A stretch of DNA of 64,000 bases from Saltatorellus ferox (lineage in GTDB: Bacteria; Planctomycetota; UBA1135; GCA-002686595): the NCBI GenBank assembly GCA_007751475.1, contig CP036434.1, forward strand, positions 5,709,524 through 5,773,523, read 5' to 3'. The position numbers and the translations under genes were made by a program. Shown piece after piece: positions 34,824 to 44,213 of this stretch (its first letter is position 1; each line of letters starts with the position of its first letter). The notes beneath the pieces were generated by a model. It saw only the letters and a list, made by a program, of their open reading frames with translations. It was not told where the DNA came from and made no database searches.

Positions 34824-36563
34824 ATGATTCCCTGGCCCGATCCCACGCCAACGAGCGCCTGCAACGAGGCGCTGGAGCACCTTCGCGCGCACGCGACCGC
34901 CTGGGTCGAACTAACGCTGACGGACCGAATCGCGCTGCTTGAGGAACTCGAGGTCACCGTGGCAGAGGCAGCATCCGAGTGGGTTCACATCAGCGCGGAA
35001 GCCAAGGGCCTGGGGGCCAGCCCGGACGTGCTTCCGGACATCCGCGCCGAGGAGTGGCTCGCCGGACCGTGGACGGTGTTGAGGCACCTGCAGCTACAGG
35101 GGCGGGCGCTCCGTGATATTCAGGTGCACGGGGCTCCGCGCCTGCCGGGGACAGCCCGTGAGGCAGAAGACGGCCGGGTCAAAGCGCCCGTGTTCCCGAC
35201 GGACCCGCTCGACAGGATTCTCTTCCGCGGCATGAGCGCCGAGGTGTGGATGGAGCGGGGCGTCGAGCTGGAGCACCTCGAAGAAACGATGGGGTGGATG
35301 CATCGCCCTGGCGGCAAAGGTGCACGCCCGGGGATCACGGTGGTCCTCGGCGCTGGAAACCACTCTTGCATCGGCCCCCTGGATACGCTCTTCGAACTCT
35401 TCGCACGCGGGCACTGCGTGATCTTGAAGACGAATCCCGTGAACGCGTATCTCGGGCCAGCCTGGGAGCGCGCGTTCGCGCCGCTGATCCGAAAGGGAGT
35501 GCTTCGAATCGTCCACGGCGGCGCCACGACCGGCGAGTATCTCTGTGAACACGATGCGGTGGATCACATCCACATCACGGGGTCGGACCGGACGTTCGAC
35601 GCCATTGTGTGGGGTACGGGAAAAGAGGGCCAGGATCGCAAGCGAACCGGCGAGAAGCGCGTGAGGGTGCCCATCACGTCGGAGCTGGGCAACGTGAGCC
35701 CCGTGATCGCCGTGCCCGGGCCCTGGAGCGCCTCCGACCTCGCGTTCCAGGCTTCCAACATCGCGTCGTCCCTCGTCAACAACTCCGGCTTCAACTGCCT
35801 CGCCACGCGCGTGATCGTGACGGCCAAGGCGTGGGACCAGCGCCGTGCTTTCCTGGATGCCGTGGGCCGTTCCCTGGAAGCGGCGCCGACGCGGCCGCCC
35901 TACTATCCGGGCGCTCAGCTTCGGCACCGCGACTTTCTCGCCGCCCACCCCAACGCGAAACGGTTCGGAGCCAAAGGGCGAGAAGCCAATGGAATCGACA
36001 CCGTCGGCTGGACCTTGATCGAAGATGTGGATCCAACGAAGACGGATGATATCTGCTTCCAGACGGAGTCGTGGTGCGGGTTGATGGCGGAGACGGCGCT
36101 CGAAGGCGAGGATCCCGTCGACTTTCTGCGCAACGCAACGGAGTTCTGCAACGATGTGCTGTGGGGCACGCTGAACGCCACGATCCTCGTGCACCCCACT
36201 TCCATGCGTGACCCGCGAATAGCACGGGCCGTCGAAGACGCGATCGGGCGTTTGCGCTACGGGACCGTCTCCTTGAACCTCTGGGCGGGCGCGGCCTTCG
36301 CGATCTGCTCCACGCCGTGGGGCGCCTTTCCGGGACACAAGGCCGAGGACATTCGGAGCGGCCAGGGCTTCGTTCACAACACCTATCTCTTCGAGCGACC
36401 CGAAAAGACCGTGGTGCGCGCTCCGTTCAGGATCTGGCCTCGCCCCGTGTGGTTCCACGATACGAAGCACAACGATACGACGGCGCGCCGGCTCTTCGAT
36501 GTGACCACCAACACCACCGCCTGGCGCATGGCCCGGCTGGCGTGGAGCGCGGCCCGGGGCTGA
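34824..36563 (+). CDS. aldehyde dehydrogenase-family protein, long form
   Basis: The 579-residue product has the ALDH catalytic Glu region (SELGNVSPVIA, Glu287) and the catalytic Cys in NNSGFNCLATRV (Cys325), with GAGNHSCIGPLDTLFEL and ITGSDRTFDAIVWGTG at the coenzyme site. It is ~80 residues longer than a typical ALDH, with an extended N-terminus and a Trp-rich C-terminus. The expected ELGGKxPxIV motif reads ELGNVSPVI. It may act on an acyl or semialdehyde substrate that is not identifiable. The ATG starts 33 bp after the transporter stop. Confidence 0.8.
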   Translation: MIPWPDPTPTSACNEALEHLRAHATAWVELTLTDRIALLEELEVTVAEAASEWVHISAEAKGLGASPDVLPDIRAEEWLAGPWTVLRHLQLQGRALRDIQVHGAPRLPGTAREAEDGRVKAPVFPTDPLDRILFRGMSAEVWMERGVELEHLEETMGWMHRPGGKGARPGITVVLGAGNHSCIGPLDTLFELFARGHCVILKTNPVNAYLGPAWERAFAPLIRKGVLRIVHGGATTGEYLCEHDAVDHIHITGSDRTFDAIVWGTGKEGQDRKRTGEKRVRVPITSELGNVSPVIAVPGPWSASDLAFQASNIASSLVNNSGFNCLATRVIVTAKAWDQRRAFLDAVGRSLEAAPTRPPYYPGAQLRHRDFLAAHPNAKRFGAKGREANGIDTVGWTLIEDVDPTKTDDICFQTESWCGLMAETALEGEDPVDFLRNATEFCNDVLWGTLNATILVHPTSMRDPRIARAVEDAIGRLRYGTVSLNLWAGAAFAICSTPWGAFPGHKAEDIRSGQGFVHNTYLFERPEKTVVRAPFRIWPRPVWFHDTKHNDTTARRLFDVTTNTTAWRMARLAWSAARG

Positions 36564-36716
36564 GCTGCCTCCCCGGGGGCTTCCATGGAGGAGGCCGACT
36601 CCGAGGAGAATCGAGTTCCTTGTCCGGAAGCGGCGTGGGAGTGCATTTGGGGGTAGCGCGGCGCAGGTCGCCCGCCACGCCTCTCCCCCACATGCCGCCC
36701 GCCTGGGCCTCTCACC

Positions 36717-38462
36717 ATGCTCACACGCCTCTTCTTCGCCACCTCGGGAGCCCTGATCCTCGCCGGGTCCAGCGCGGCCCAGGGCCGCTACTTCTTCTCC
36801 GTGGACTGGCAGAGCCCGCTCGTGGGCGCGGCCGATCCGTTCACGACGATTCCGATGACGGAGGGCGACATGCTCCGGCCGCAGACGATCACGTCGCGCC
36901 CGATGCTGGGACCGCTCCCGACGCCGAACGTCACCTGGAACCACGACACGAACCTCGGGCTTCCGCCGATCTGCATCGGACACCCGGGCGGAACGCCGTG
37001 CATCGTCGAGGTCGACGCGTTCTCGACGGGAGCCGACCGACCGTTCCCGCCGAATCTGGAGATCGAGCCGGGCCAGATCTTGTTCTCGGTCGATGAGTTC
37101 GCGCGCGGCTTCGGGGGCGGCCCGCTCCCCAACGTCCGCTCCGAGGCCATGGCCCGCGAGGCCGCCGCCGACGTCTTCACGACGATCCAGAACATGCCTC
37201 CGGGACCGGTCGGAGCGTTCAGCCCGGGCCGCAACATCGGCGTCATCGACGGTGACGGCCTGCCTTCGACCAGCGGCTACGCGTACCCAGGTGTCGGGCT
37301 CCGCGAGCCGATCATGGTGAACGCGAGCCCCTTCGAGACCGGCGACAACAAGGACGCCATCGAATACGCGGACGCAACGTTCAGCGGCCTCTACTACAGC
37401 CTCGACGCGGGCTTCGTGGATCCCCTCGAAGGCCTGGCGCACTCCGGGTCCGCGGCGGCCAACGGCTTCGTCGGCGGTGACGTCCTGCGCGCGACGGCGA
37501 TCGGAGTTCCGGCGGTCTACGCCCCCGCCATTGCGCTCGGCCTCGACCTCGTCGGCGGCCCCGACAGCGACGACCTCGATGCCCTGATCCTCTGGGACAA
37601 CGGCAACGGCGTCTACGATCCGTCCTTCGGTCTCTACGACTGGGTCACCGGCGGGTCGGACATGCTCCTGTTCTCGGTTCGTCGCGGGTCGGCGATCATC
37701 GGCCAGCCCGACAGCCACTTCGGCATGCCGATCGAAGAGGGCGACATCCTGATGCCGCCGCCCATGGGAGGCGGCGCGTTCCTGCCGGGCATCTTCGTTC
37801 CGGCGGAGCAGCTCGGTCTCCTCACCCGCCGCTCATCGAGCTTGCCGCACGGGGATGACCTCAACGCCCTCGACTCCTTGAACCAGACGCTGCTCGACTG
37901 CAACGGCAACGGCATCGAGGACGCCGTCGACATCGCGATCGGCACGGCGCTCGACGCGAACATGAATGGCGTTCCGGACTCGTGCGAGGCGCCGGTCGTG
38001 ATCGGCACGCCCTTCTGCTTCTGCCCGCTGCCCTCGAGCCCCTGCGGCAACGCCTCCCCCACGACCGGCTGTCTCAACGTGGCGTCGACCGGCGCTTTCA
38101 TGACGGGTAGCGGCTCGACGAGCGTCGGGCTCGACAACCTCGTCCTGACGACGGCCGGGATGGTCCCGGGCACCTTCGCCATCACGTTCATGGGTCCAGG
38201 CTCGGTCCCGCCGGTGACGGTCGGCAACGGTCTGCTGTGCCTCGCTGGGCCCCTCTACCGCTTCCCGCCGTTCTCGACGGGCGCCGGTACCGGGTCGGTC
38301 GGCGGCGGCCTCGCGGCCTACACGGTCGCGAACAACCCGCCACCGGGCCACATCCTCCCGGGATCGAGCTGGAACTTCCAGACCTTCTACCGCGACATCG
38401 GTGGCCCCTGCGGCTCGAACTTCAACCTGTCGAGCGCCCTGGCCGTGACCTTCACGCCCTGA
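36717..38462 (+). CDS. secreted protein with dockerin-like calcium loops and a Cys-rich C-terminal module
   Basis: The 581-residue product begins with a signal peptide (MLTRLFFATSGALILAGSSAAQG). Its N-terminal ~380 residues have the pattern RYFFSVDWQSPLVGAADPFT with repeated EGDILMPP motifs. A calcium-loop pair (DCNGNGIEDAVDIAIGTALD, ANMNGVPDSCE) resembles the dockerin-like segments that planctomycetes place near the C-terminus. A ~150-residue Cys-rich beta module follows and includes WNFQTFYRD and ends AVTFTP; it resembles, at low identity, the module of the proteins at 47781 and 61945. A surface or extracellular location is likely. The function is unknown. Confidence 0.75.
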   Translation: MLTRLFFATSGALILAGSSAAQGRYFFSVDWQSPLVGAADPFTTIPMTEGDMLRPQTITSRPMLGPLPTPNVTWNHDTNLGLPPICIGHPGGTPCIVEVDAFSTGADRPFPPNLEIEPGQILFSVDEFARGFGGGPLPNVRSEAMAREAAADVFTTIQNMPPGPVGAFSPGRNIGVIDGDGLPSTSGYAYPGVGLREPIMVNASPFETGDNKDAIEYADATFSGLYYSLDAGFVDPLEGLAHSGSAAANGFVGGDVLRATAIGVPAVYAPAIALGLDLVGGPDSDDLDALILWDNGNGVYDPSFGLYDWVTGGSDMLLFSVRRGSAIIGQPDSHFGMPIEEGDILMPPPMGGGAFLPGIFVPAEQLGLLTRRSSSLPHGDDLNALDSLNQTLLDCNGNGIEDAVDIAIGTALDANMNGVPDSCEAPVVIGTPFCFCPLPSSPCGNASPTTGCLNVASTGAFMTGSGSTSVGLDNLVLTTAGMVPGTFAITFMGPGSVPPVTVGNGLLCLAGPLYRFPPFSTGAGTGSVGGGLAAYTVANNPPPGHILPGSSWNFQTFYRDIGGPCGSNFNLSSALAVTFTP

Positions 38463-38530
38463 GGACGTGGACACCCCGAGACTTCCACGCCCGGCGATGA
38501 CAGACGTCGGGCGCGGAAGAGGGAGAGAGA

Positions 38531-38567
38531 GCCCCCGGCGCGATCCATCGAGGATCGCGCCGGGGGC
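38531..38567. terminator. bidirectional terminator hairpin
   Basis: A perfect 16-bp stem (GCCCCCGGCGCGATCC at 38531-38546 with its complement at 38552-38567) encloses a 5-nt loop. It lies between the secreted-protein gene on the plus strand and the redoxin gene on the minus strand, so it can terminate both. There is no long U tract. Confidence 0.8.
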
Positions 38568-38577
38568 GCCTTGCGTT

Positions 38578-39819
38578 TCACAGGCCCGACTTCTTCTTGG
38601 CGGGCGGAATCAGACGGGCCGCAGGAATGGACTCTCCGGTCGACTTCTCGGGCTTCGCCGCTTCCGACTCCGGAAGAGGGGCCCCTTTCATCTCGGCGAG
38701 CAGGGTGTCCACAGCGCGGTCCATCGCCTCGTTTCGCACGCCCTTGAAGCGGATCCTGCCCTCGTGATCGAGGACGTAGATCGTGGGCCATCCGGTCACT
38801 CCCCACTGGCTGGCGATCGGTCCACCGGTCGCGCCGCCGTCGAAGAAGCTCGGCCAGGTGACCTCCATCTCGACGCGCTCCTTGCGATAGCGCTCTTCGT
38901 TGTCGCTGTTGATGCCCACCAGGGCGAAAGGCTGGTCTTGCAGACGCTTCACGAGCGTCCTTTCGTGCGGAATCATCGCACGGCAGGGGGGTCACCAGAA
39001 TCCCCAGAAGTCGATGACGGTGACCTTGCCGCGGAAGTCGCTCAGCTTCATGTCGTGGCCGTCCACGTCCTTGCCAATGATGTCCGGGGCGATCATGCCG
39101 ATCTGGAGGTTCTCCTGCTGGAAGACGAAGCCGCCCGCGCGCTTGGCTTCCCGGGTCTCCGGGTAGCGCTCGGCGAGGGCTCGCATGGCGGCGAGCTTCT
39201 GGCCTGCCGCGGTCTCCTCGTCGACGCCTTCTGGGGCGGGCATGCCCGCCAGAGCGTAGGCCGAGGCGCTCCGGGCCGCCTCGCTCGAGGCGGTCGTTTC
39301 GATGAGCGTCAGCATGGCGCGGCCCTCCTCGATGGAGAGCAGCGAATCCGGTCGTGAGCTGCTGGTGCTGGAGATGATCCGTGGCAGAGCCGCGTGATTC
39401 GCGTCGGGGTTCATCAGCAGACCCATGACGCGGCGGGCGAAGTCACGCTTCTGCTCCGCCGCCTCCTCCGACCCGGCCGCCAAAGAGGAGTAGTTCGCCA
39501 GGCACCAGAGCTGAGCCTTGCCGACGCCCGCAGCCGCCAGACGATCGAACCGTGGGAAGAACGAAGGCTCGACCCGCTCCGGCGCTTCGAACGCCAGGTC
39601 AGGGTTCTCTGCGGCGGCAGCACGGTAGGCCGCGTTCGCCTCCGAATAGGCCGTGCGCCACGCGTTGTACGCCTCGGTGTACTCGTCTTCGAGCGCGATG
39701 AAGGCGGCTTCCAGGTCGGCTTCCGAGCTCGTCACCGCCTGGAAAGCAGGCGGTGCAGGCCGGGGTGAGGCAGCGGCTCCTCCGAGGAGGAGCAGGGCTG
39801 CCGTGGCAGGGATCCACAT
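38578..39819 (-). CDS. TlpA/thioredoxin-like secreted redoxin with in-frame TGA at the first active-site Cys: candidate selenoprotein
   Basis: One continuous frame runs from the ATG at 39819 (signal peptide MWIPATAALLLLGGAAASP) to the stop at 38578, broken only by a TGA at 38994-38992, codon 276. The sequence on both sides is one TlpA-like domain: KVTVIDFWGFW, then TGA, then PPCRAMIPHERTLVKRL, FALVGINSDN and the cis-Pro GWPTIYVLDHEGRIRFKG. The active site would be W-U-P-P-C if TGA is read as selenocysteine, or W-C-P-P-C in a normal homologue. A hairpin follows the TGA at once. The ~240 residues before the domain are Ala/Glu-rich and helical. The product is 413 residues with Sec. A nonsense mutation is the main alternative. 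Confidence 0.7.
38959..38994 (-). promoter_or_regulatory. SECIS-like hairpin immediately downstream of in-frame TGA
   Basis: Reading the coding strand, the TGA (38994-38992) is followed by a stem CGUGCG (38982-38977) paired to CGCACG (38969-38964) with a 7-nt loop. Below it, after a 2x2 internal loop, CCU pairs with AGG. The loop starts 16 nt after the TGA, within the spacing known for bacterial SECIS elements. If the top G-C pair opens, the first loop base is G, as bacterial SECIS usually requires. Both stem arms lie in coding sequence, so conservation across homologues would be needed to confirm it. Confidence 0.5.
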
Positions 39820-40031
39820 GGAGATTCTTGGGGCTGGGGAAGGAGATCGGGGGTGAGACCGGACGGGCATCGGTGCCGGGCCGGAGGGCTCCAGTCTACG
39901 CCGCCCGAACCCTGCTGGCGGGGGTTCGTAGGGACTTGCGTCCCGGGGCCGCACAGGAGTTCACGGCCCGCCCCAAGAGGTCGCGATCTACCGGTTCGAA
40001 AGGCCTGTGTATCGCCTAGGATCTCTCCGCC

Positions 40032-41273
40032 ATGATCCAGACGAAAGACGCGGGCTCCAGCGCCGGCCTCGAGCGCTTCGACACACCTTCCGGCCGCCGC
40101 CCCCAGGACTGGCGGGCCCCCCTCGCCCATGCCCATGCAGGGGACCGTGAGGTCGCCCGGATTGCGGCGCTCGTGGAAGACGGCGAGCGCATCACGGCGG
40201 AGGACGCGCTCGTGCTCCATGAACGCGCGGATCTTCTGACGCTGGGCCGCCTCGCGGACCTGGTGCGTCTGCGCAAGCACCCGAGCGGGGTCGTCACCTA
40301 CATCATCGACCGGAACATCAACCCCACGAACGTCTGCCTCACGGACTGCGGGTTCTGTGCGTTCTATCGCTCGCCCGGCGACGTCGACGCCTACGTGCTG
40401 TCCCGCGACGAGATCTACGGCAAGGTCAAGGAGCTCAGTGATCTTGGCGGCCGCCAGGTGCTCATGCAAGGCGGCCATCACCCGCGCGTCCTTTCGGACT
40501 GGTGGGGCCAGCTGATCAGCGATCTGCGCGAGCGCTTCCCGAACGTCAACAGCCACGCGCTGTCGGCGCCCGAGATCGACCACTTCAGCCACTACGAAAA
40601 GCGGCCCGTCGAGGACGTGCTTCGCGACCTCAAGGATGCGGGCCTCGGCAGCGTGCCGGGTGCGGGCGCAGAAATGCTGGTGGAGCGCGTGCGCAAGATC
40701 ATCGCGCCGAAGAAGACGACGACGGATCGCTGGCTCGACGTGCATCGCAAGATCCACGAGGCGGGGCTGCGCTCCTCCGCGACGATGATGTTCGGCCACG
40801 TCGAGACCGCGGCCGAGCGCGTCGAGCACCTCGTGCGCGTGCGCGACCTCCAGGACGAGACGGGCGGCTTCACCGCGTTCATCTCGTGGACGTGCCAGCC
40901 CGATGGCGTGCCCCAGGAACAGGACTATCCGGAGAAGGCCACGCCCGCCGTATACCTGCGCGTGCAGGCGCTCAGCCGGATCTTCCTCGACAACGTCCAG
41001 AACATCCAGACGAGCTACGTGACCCAGGGCATGAAAATGGGCCAGATGAGCCTGCGCTTCGGCGCCAATGACTTCGGCGGAACGATGATCGAGGAGAACG
41101 TCGTTTCGGCGGCGGGCTGCTTCAACCTCGAGTCGGTCCAGAAGGTCGAGCACCTGATCCAGACGGCGGGCTTCACGCCGCGTCAGCGCAACTCCTGGTA
41201 CGGCATCGTCGACGAGCGATGCGAAGAGCCCGTGTTCCCTGCAACGCGCGAAGACGCGGCGGTGAAGGCATGA
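40032..41273 (+). CDS. mqnC: cyclic dehypoxanthinyl futalosine synthase (MqnC), radical SAM
   Basis: MqnC cyclises dehypoxanthine futalosine in the futalosine menaquinone pathway. The 413-residue product has the radical-SAM cluster motif NVCLTDCGFCAFYR (C102, C106, C109) in the context YIIDRNINPTNVC, which is diagnostic for MqnC, and MQGGHHPRV, SALSAPEI, GLGSVPGAGAEMLV and ISWTCQPDG downstream. It overlaps mqnE by 4 bp (ATGA), so the two are coupled. About 212 bp separate its start from the divergent redoxin gene. Confidence 0.92.
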   Translation: MIQTKDAGSSAGLERFDTPSGRRPQDWRAPLAHAHAGDREVARIAALVEDGERITAEDALVLHERADLLTLGRLADLVRLRKHPSGVVTYIIDRNINPTNVCLTDCGFCAFYRSPGDVDAYVLSRDEIYGKVKELSDLGGRQVLMQGGHHPRVLSDWWGQLISDLRERFPNVNSHALSAPEIDHFSHYEKRPVEDVLRDLKDAGLGSVPGAGAEMLVERVRKIIAPKKTTTDRWLDVHRKIHEAGLRSSATMMFGHVETAAERVEHLVRVRDLQDETGGFTAFISWTCQPDGVPQEQDYPEKATPAVYLRVQALSRIFLDNVQNIQTSYVTQGMKMGQMSLRFGANDFGGTMIEENVVSAAGCFNLESVQKVEHLIQTAGFTPRQRNSWYGIVDERCEEPVFPATREDAAVKA

Positions 41274-42430
41274 TGACCACGCTCGGATCCATGGCCGCAG
41301 CCGCCGGCATCGGCGACATCGCGGAGAAGGTTTTCCAGGGCCAGCGGCTCTCCCGCGAGGACGGCGTGCGGCTCTACCACGCGGACCTGCACGCGGTCGG
41401 CGCGCTCGCGAACTGGGTGCGCGAAGAGAAGCACGGCGACCTGACGTACTTCAACGTCAACCAGCACATCAACTACACGAACGTGTGCAACAAGCTGTGC
41501 AGGTTCTGCGCGTTCCAGCGCCTGCCGGGCCAGGAAGGCGCCTACGTGATGAAGCCGGAGGAGGTCGCCGAGAAGATCGCGGCGCAGCTGCACGAGCCGG
41601 TGACCGAGGTGCACATGGTCGCCGGGATCTACCCGAAGCTGCCGTACGAGTACTACCTCGACATCCTGCGCGCGGCCAAGGAAGTGCGCCCTTCGATTCA
41701 CATCAAGGCGTTCACGATGATCGAGCTGATGCAGATCGCTCGGCGCGCGAAGAAGCCTCTGGCCGAGGTGTTGCCGGAACTCATCGAAGCCGGGCTCGGG
41801 TCCTGTCCGGGCGGCGGCGCGGAGGTGTTCAGTGACCGCGTGCGTGACCTCGGGTACGACAAGAAGAACACGGGTACCGAGTGGCTCGACACCGCGCGCA
41901 CCGTGCACGAGGCGGGCCTGCGCTCGAATTGTACGATGCTGCATGGGCACATCGAGACCATCGAGGAGCGCGTCGATCACCACGATCGCCTGCGCAAGCT
42001 CCAGGACGAGACGGGGGGCTTCCAGACGTACATTCCGCTGAGCTTCCACCCGGCGAACACCGAGTGGAGCCATCTGCCCGGGCCGACGGCCATGGACGAG
42101 CTGCGCGAAATCGCGGTGAGCCGACTGCTGCTCGACAATATCGACCACATCAAGGCGTACTGGATCATGCTGTCGATCCCGGTCGCGCAGATGGCGCTGT
42201 CGTTCGGCTCGGACGACGTGGACGGCACGGTCGTGGAGGAGAAGATCTACCACGAGGCGGGCGCGACGACGCCGCAGGAAGTGAAGCGAAACGAGCTGGT
42301 GCAGTGGATCCGCGATGCGGGCCGCATCCCGGTCGAACGTGACACTCTGTACAACGTGATCTGGAGCGCGGACGAGAATCTGGCGCGCGTGGGCGCGGCT
42401 GCGCCCGTGGCGACGGTCGGCGCGAGCTGA
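41270..42430 (+). CDS. mqnE: aminodeoxyfutalosine synthase (MqnE), radical SAM
   Basis: MqnE joins 3-(1-carboxyvinyloxy)benzoate to S-adenosylmethionine. The 386-residue product carries the 4Fe-4S motif NVCNKLCRFCAF (C73, C77, C80), the QHINYTN lead-in, VHMVAGIYPKLPYEYYLDIL, and the pattern IPLSFHPANTEW typical of MqnE. MqnA, the first enzyme, is encoded separately at 55717. The ATG overlaps the mqnC stop; an adjacent ATG one codon later is equivalent. Confidence 0.92.
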   Translation: MMTTLGSMAAAAGIGDIAEKVFQGQRLSREDGVRLYHADLHAVGALANWVREEKHGDLTYFNVNQHINYTNVCNKLCRFCAFQRLPGQEGAYVMKPEEVAEKIAAQLHEPVTEVHMVAGIYPKLPYEYYLDILRAAKEVRPSIHIKAFTMIELMQIARRAKKPLAEVLPELIEAGLGSCPGGGAEVFSDRVRDLGYDKKNTGTEWLDTARTVHEAGLRSNCTMLHGHIETIEERVDHHDRLRKLQDETGGFQTYIPLSFHPANTEWSHLPGPTAMDELREIAVSRLLLDNIDHIKAYWIMLSIPVAQMALSFGSDDVDGTVVEEKIYHEAGATTPQEVKRNELVQWIRDAGRIPVERDTLYNVIWSADENLARVGAAAPVATVGAS

Positions 42431-42522
42431 CAAGGGAAAGCCCGGGCTCCCGCTCGCAGCGTTCGGGGCGATAGGATCTTCGCGAAAGCCCTTCCGTTTC
42501 GACCGATCCTCCCCAGAACCGC

Positions 42523-42927
42523 ATGTCAGATATCACGCTCGAACAGGCCCGTAAAGCCGTTGAAGCCGCCGAGAAGAAAGCCATCGAGATCGGCACCAAG
42601 ATGAACATCGCCGTCGTCGACGCTGGCGCGAACCTCAAGGCCTTCGCCCGGATGGACAGCGCTTGGCTCGGCTCCATCGACATTGCCCAGAAGAAGGCTC
42701 GCACCGCACGCTATTTCGATATGCCGACGGGCGATATCGGCGGACTCTCCCAGCCAGGCGGCTCGCTCTACAACATCGAGCACTCGAATGGCGGTTTGAT
42801 CACGTTCCCGGGCGGGATACCGATCAAGAACGCCGCCGGCGAGATCATCGGCGCGATCGGGGTCTCGGGCAGTTCGGTCGAGAACGACCATACCGTCGCC
42901 GAGGCGGGCGTGGCGGCCATCCAGTAG
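42523..42927 (+). CDS. GlcG/HbpS-family protein
   Basis: The 134-residue product matches the GlcG/HbpS fold: MNIAVVDAGANLKAFARMDSAWLGSIDIAQKKARTA and the Gly-rich FPGGIPIKNAAGEIIGAIGVSG with the closing DHTVAEAGVAA. Family members bind heme or cobalamin derivatives or have no known role. The length is normal. There is no signal peptide. It lies 92 bp after mqnE and is followed by a strong terminator. Confidence 0.88.
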   Translation: MSDITLEQARKAVEAAEKKAIEIGTKMNIAVVDAGANLKAFARMDSAWLGSIDIAQKKARTARYFDMPTGDIGGLSQPGGSLYNIEHSNGGLITFPGGIPIKNAAGEIIGAIGVSGSSVENDHTVAEAGVAAIQ

Positions 42928-42953
42928 ATGCGCTGAAGTCGCGGATTCGCGAT

Positions 42954-43005
42954 CACGAAAGAAGCGCGCACGGGAAGAGTCCTTCCCGTGCGCGCTTCTT
43001 TCGTG
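42954..43005. terminator. long perfect terminator hairpin
   Basis: A perfect 24-bp stem (42954-42977 paired with 42982-43005) closes a 4-nt loop (AGTC). It separates the GlcG-family gene on the plus strand from the lipoprotein gene on the minus strand, and could stop transcription from either side. Confidence 0.85.
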
Positions 43006-43019
43006 GCAAAGATCGATGA

Positions 43020-43553
43020 CTATTTCACCCGCGTGAGCTTGAAGGCGGCGACGTCCGTTCGCTCCTGGCCCTGGATCGAGGTCCAGTGCTGCTCGATGTG
43101 GTCCTCGTCGATGAAGACGAGGGTCATGTCCCCCATGTAGCTCTCGCCAGGGCTTTTGAGATCGCCGACGCGGACGCACTTGAACTCCAGGCGATGGCCG
43201 TCGAGGCCGGACGCGCGCATGTAGGGCTGGTTCCCCGCCCCGCAGTAATGGGTCATCGCCACGTCGTTGCCGCTCAGCGTGTACATGTTCGTCATCTCCG
43301 CTTCCGTCCCCGGCGACATGATCTCACGGATCACCGAGCCCATGGAGGTCACTTCGAAGACGTGCTCGCCTTCGCCGAAGGGGGTGACCGAGGTCCAGCG
43401 CCCCTCGAGGCTCCGGAGCGTGTCCCAGACCGAGGCTCTGATCTGGGGGTCCGCTTCGACCATGCGCATGCGAGTTCGATGCATGCGGCAGCCCACCAGA
43501 CCGAAGACCAGGGGGCTCAGGAGGAGTGAGATGAGGAGGACGTCTTTTCTCAT
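43020..43553 (-). CDS. lipoprotein of unknown function
   Basis: The 177-residue product has a lipoprotein signal peptide (MRKDVLLISLLLSPLVFGLVGC, lipobox LVGC with Cys22). The mature part contains LRSLEGRWTSVTPFGEGEHVF and FIDEDHIEQHWTSIQGQERT, resembling the beta-barrel of DUF1579-type proteins, which share a 'W' and an internal 'DHIEQHWT'-like strand. This family link is tentative. It stands alone on the minus strand, ending 15 bp from the terminator at 42954-43005. Confidence 0.7.
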   Translation of the reverse strand: MRKDVLLISLLLSPLVFGLVGCRMHRTRMRMVEADPQIRASVWDTLRSLEGRWTSVTPFGEGEHVFEVTSMGSVIREIMSPGTEAEMTNMYTLSGNDVAMTHYCGAGNQPYMRASGLDGHRLEFKCVRVGDLKSPGESYMGDMTLVFIDEDHIEQHWTSIQGQERTDVAAFKLTRVK

Positions 43554-43602
43554 GGTGCACGAATCTACCGCGGAACCTGCCAGGGGAGCAGGAGGAAGTC
43601 GG

Positions 43603-44064
43603 CTACCGAAGAGTGCCGCCGTAGCTGCGGCGCTTTTTCAGTCGAGCCACTTTCTCGGCCAGGTCTTTCGCTGTTTGTTCCTGGACGGAGCTGGTGAAGT
43701 CGAAGTGCAGGTTGTGCTTGTGGACGTAGGCGTCCGGGTTGGCCACGTCGGACATCATGCAGGCAACGCTCCCGATCATGAGGACGTTGCCTGCGCACCA
43801 GCGAGACAGGTCGGGGACGCTGGTCGCCACGCGAACCTCGCCGGGGCAATCCGGGTGCGTCGCGCTCAGCTCGACCTCTTCTCCGTTGCGAAGGGTCAGC
43901 TCGCAGGGCGTCAGAACTTGATCGCCCGCCGAAGTCACCACAGCTGCACCGGTGGGGGTCGAAGTCAGGAGGATGGTGGACTCGGTGCCAGCCATCATCG
44001 AGGCGCACGAAGCCAAGAGCCCCAGGGGCAAGGCCAGCCAGAGTGATCGAAAATCGGTCGTCAT
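43603..44064 (-). CDS. lipoprotein of unknown function
   Basis: The ATG at 44064 gives 153 residues starting with a lipoprotein signal (LWLALPLGLLASCASMMAG, lipobox LASC). The mature part starts like a PEGA-type segment (TILLTSTPTGAAVVTSAGDQVLTPCELTL) and has a hydrophobic stretch (WCAGNVLMIGSVACMMSD). The C-terminus is basic and helical (AEKVARLKKRRSYG). An upstream ATG would run through the palindrome at 44214-44366 and is rejected. The function is unknown; the PEGA-like beta segment suggests an envelope role. Confidence 0.7.
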   Translation of the reverse strand: MTTDFRSLWLALPLGLLASCASMMAGTESTILLTSTPTGAAVVTSAGDQVLTPCELTLRNGEEVELSATHPDCPGEVRVATSVPDLSRWCAGNVLMIGSVACMMSDVANPDAYVHKHNLHFDFTSSVQEQTAKDLAEKVARLKKRRSYGGTLR

Positions 44065-44213
44065 GGGAAGGTCGGGTCGCGGATGCCGCAGCGATCGTCG
44101 CCAGAGATCATAAACCGAATCCCCGAAGGCCGCTCCCCCCGATCCCCCCCCACCCACCCCCTCCCTGACAAACCCGTCACCCACCCCGTGCCCACCAGCG
44201 ACATGGCGCGCGA

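Noticed and set aside
38578..38976. Separate small thioredoxin-like gene starting at the ATG at 38976
   Set aside because: It would lack the first strand and both active-site cysteines, and it is in the same frame as the upstream sequence across the TGA. One gene with a recoded or mutated codon explains it better.
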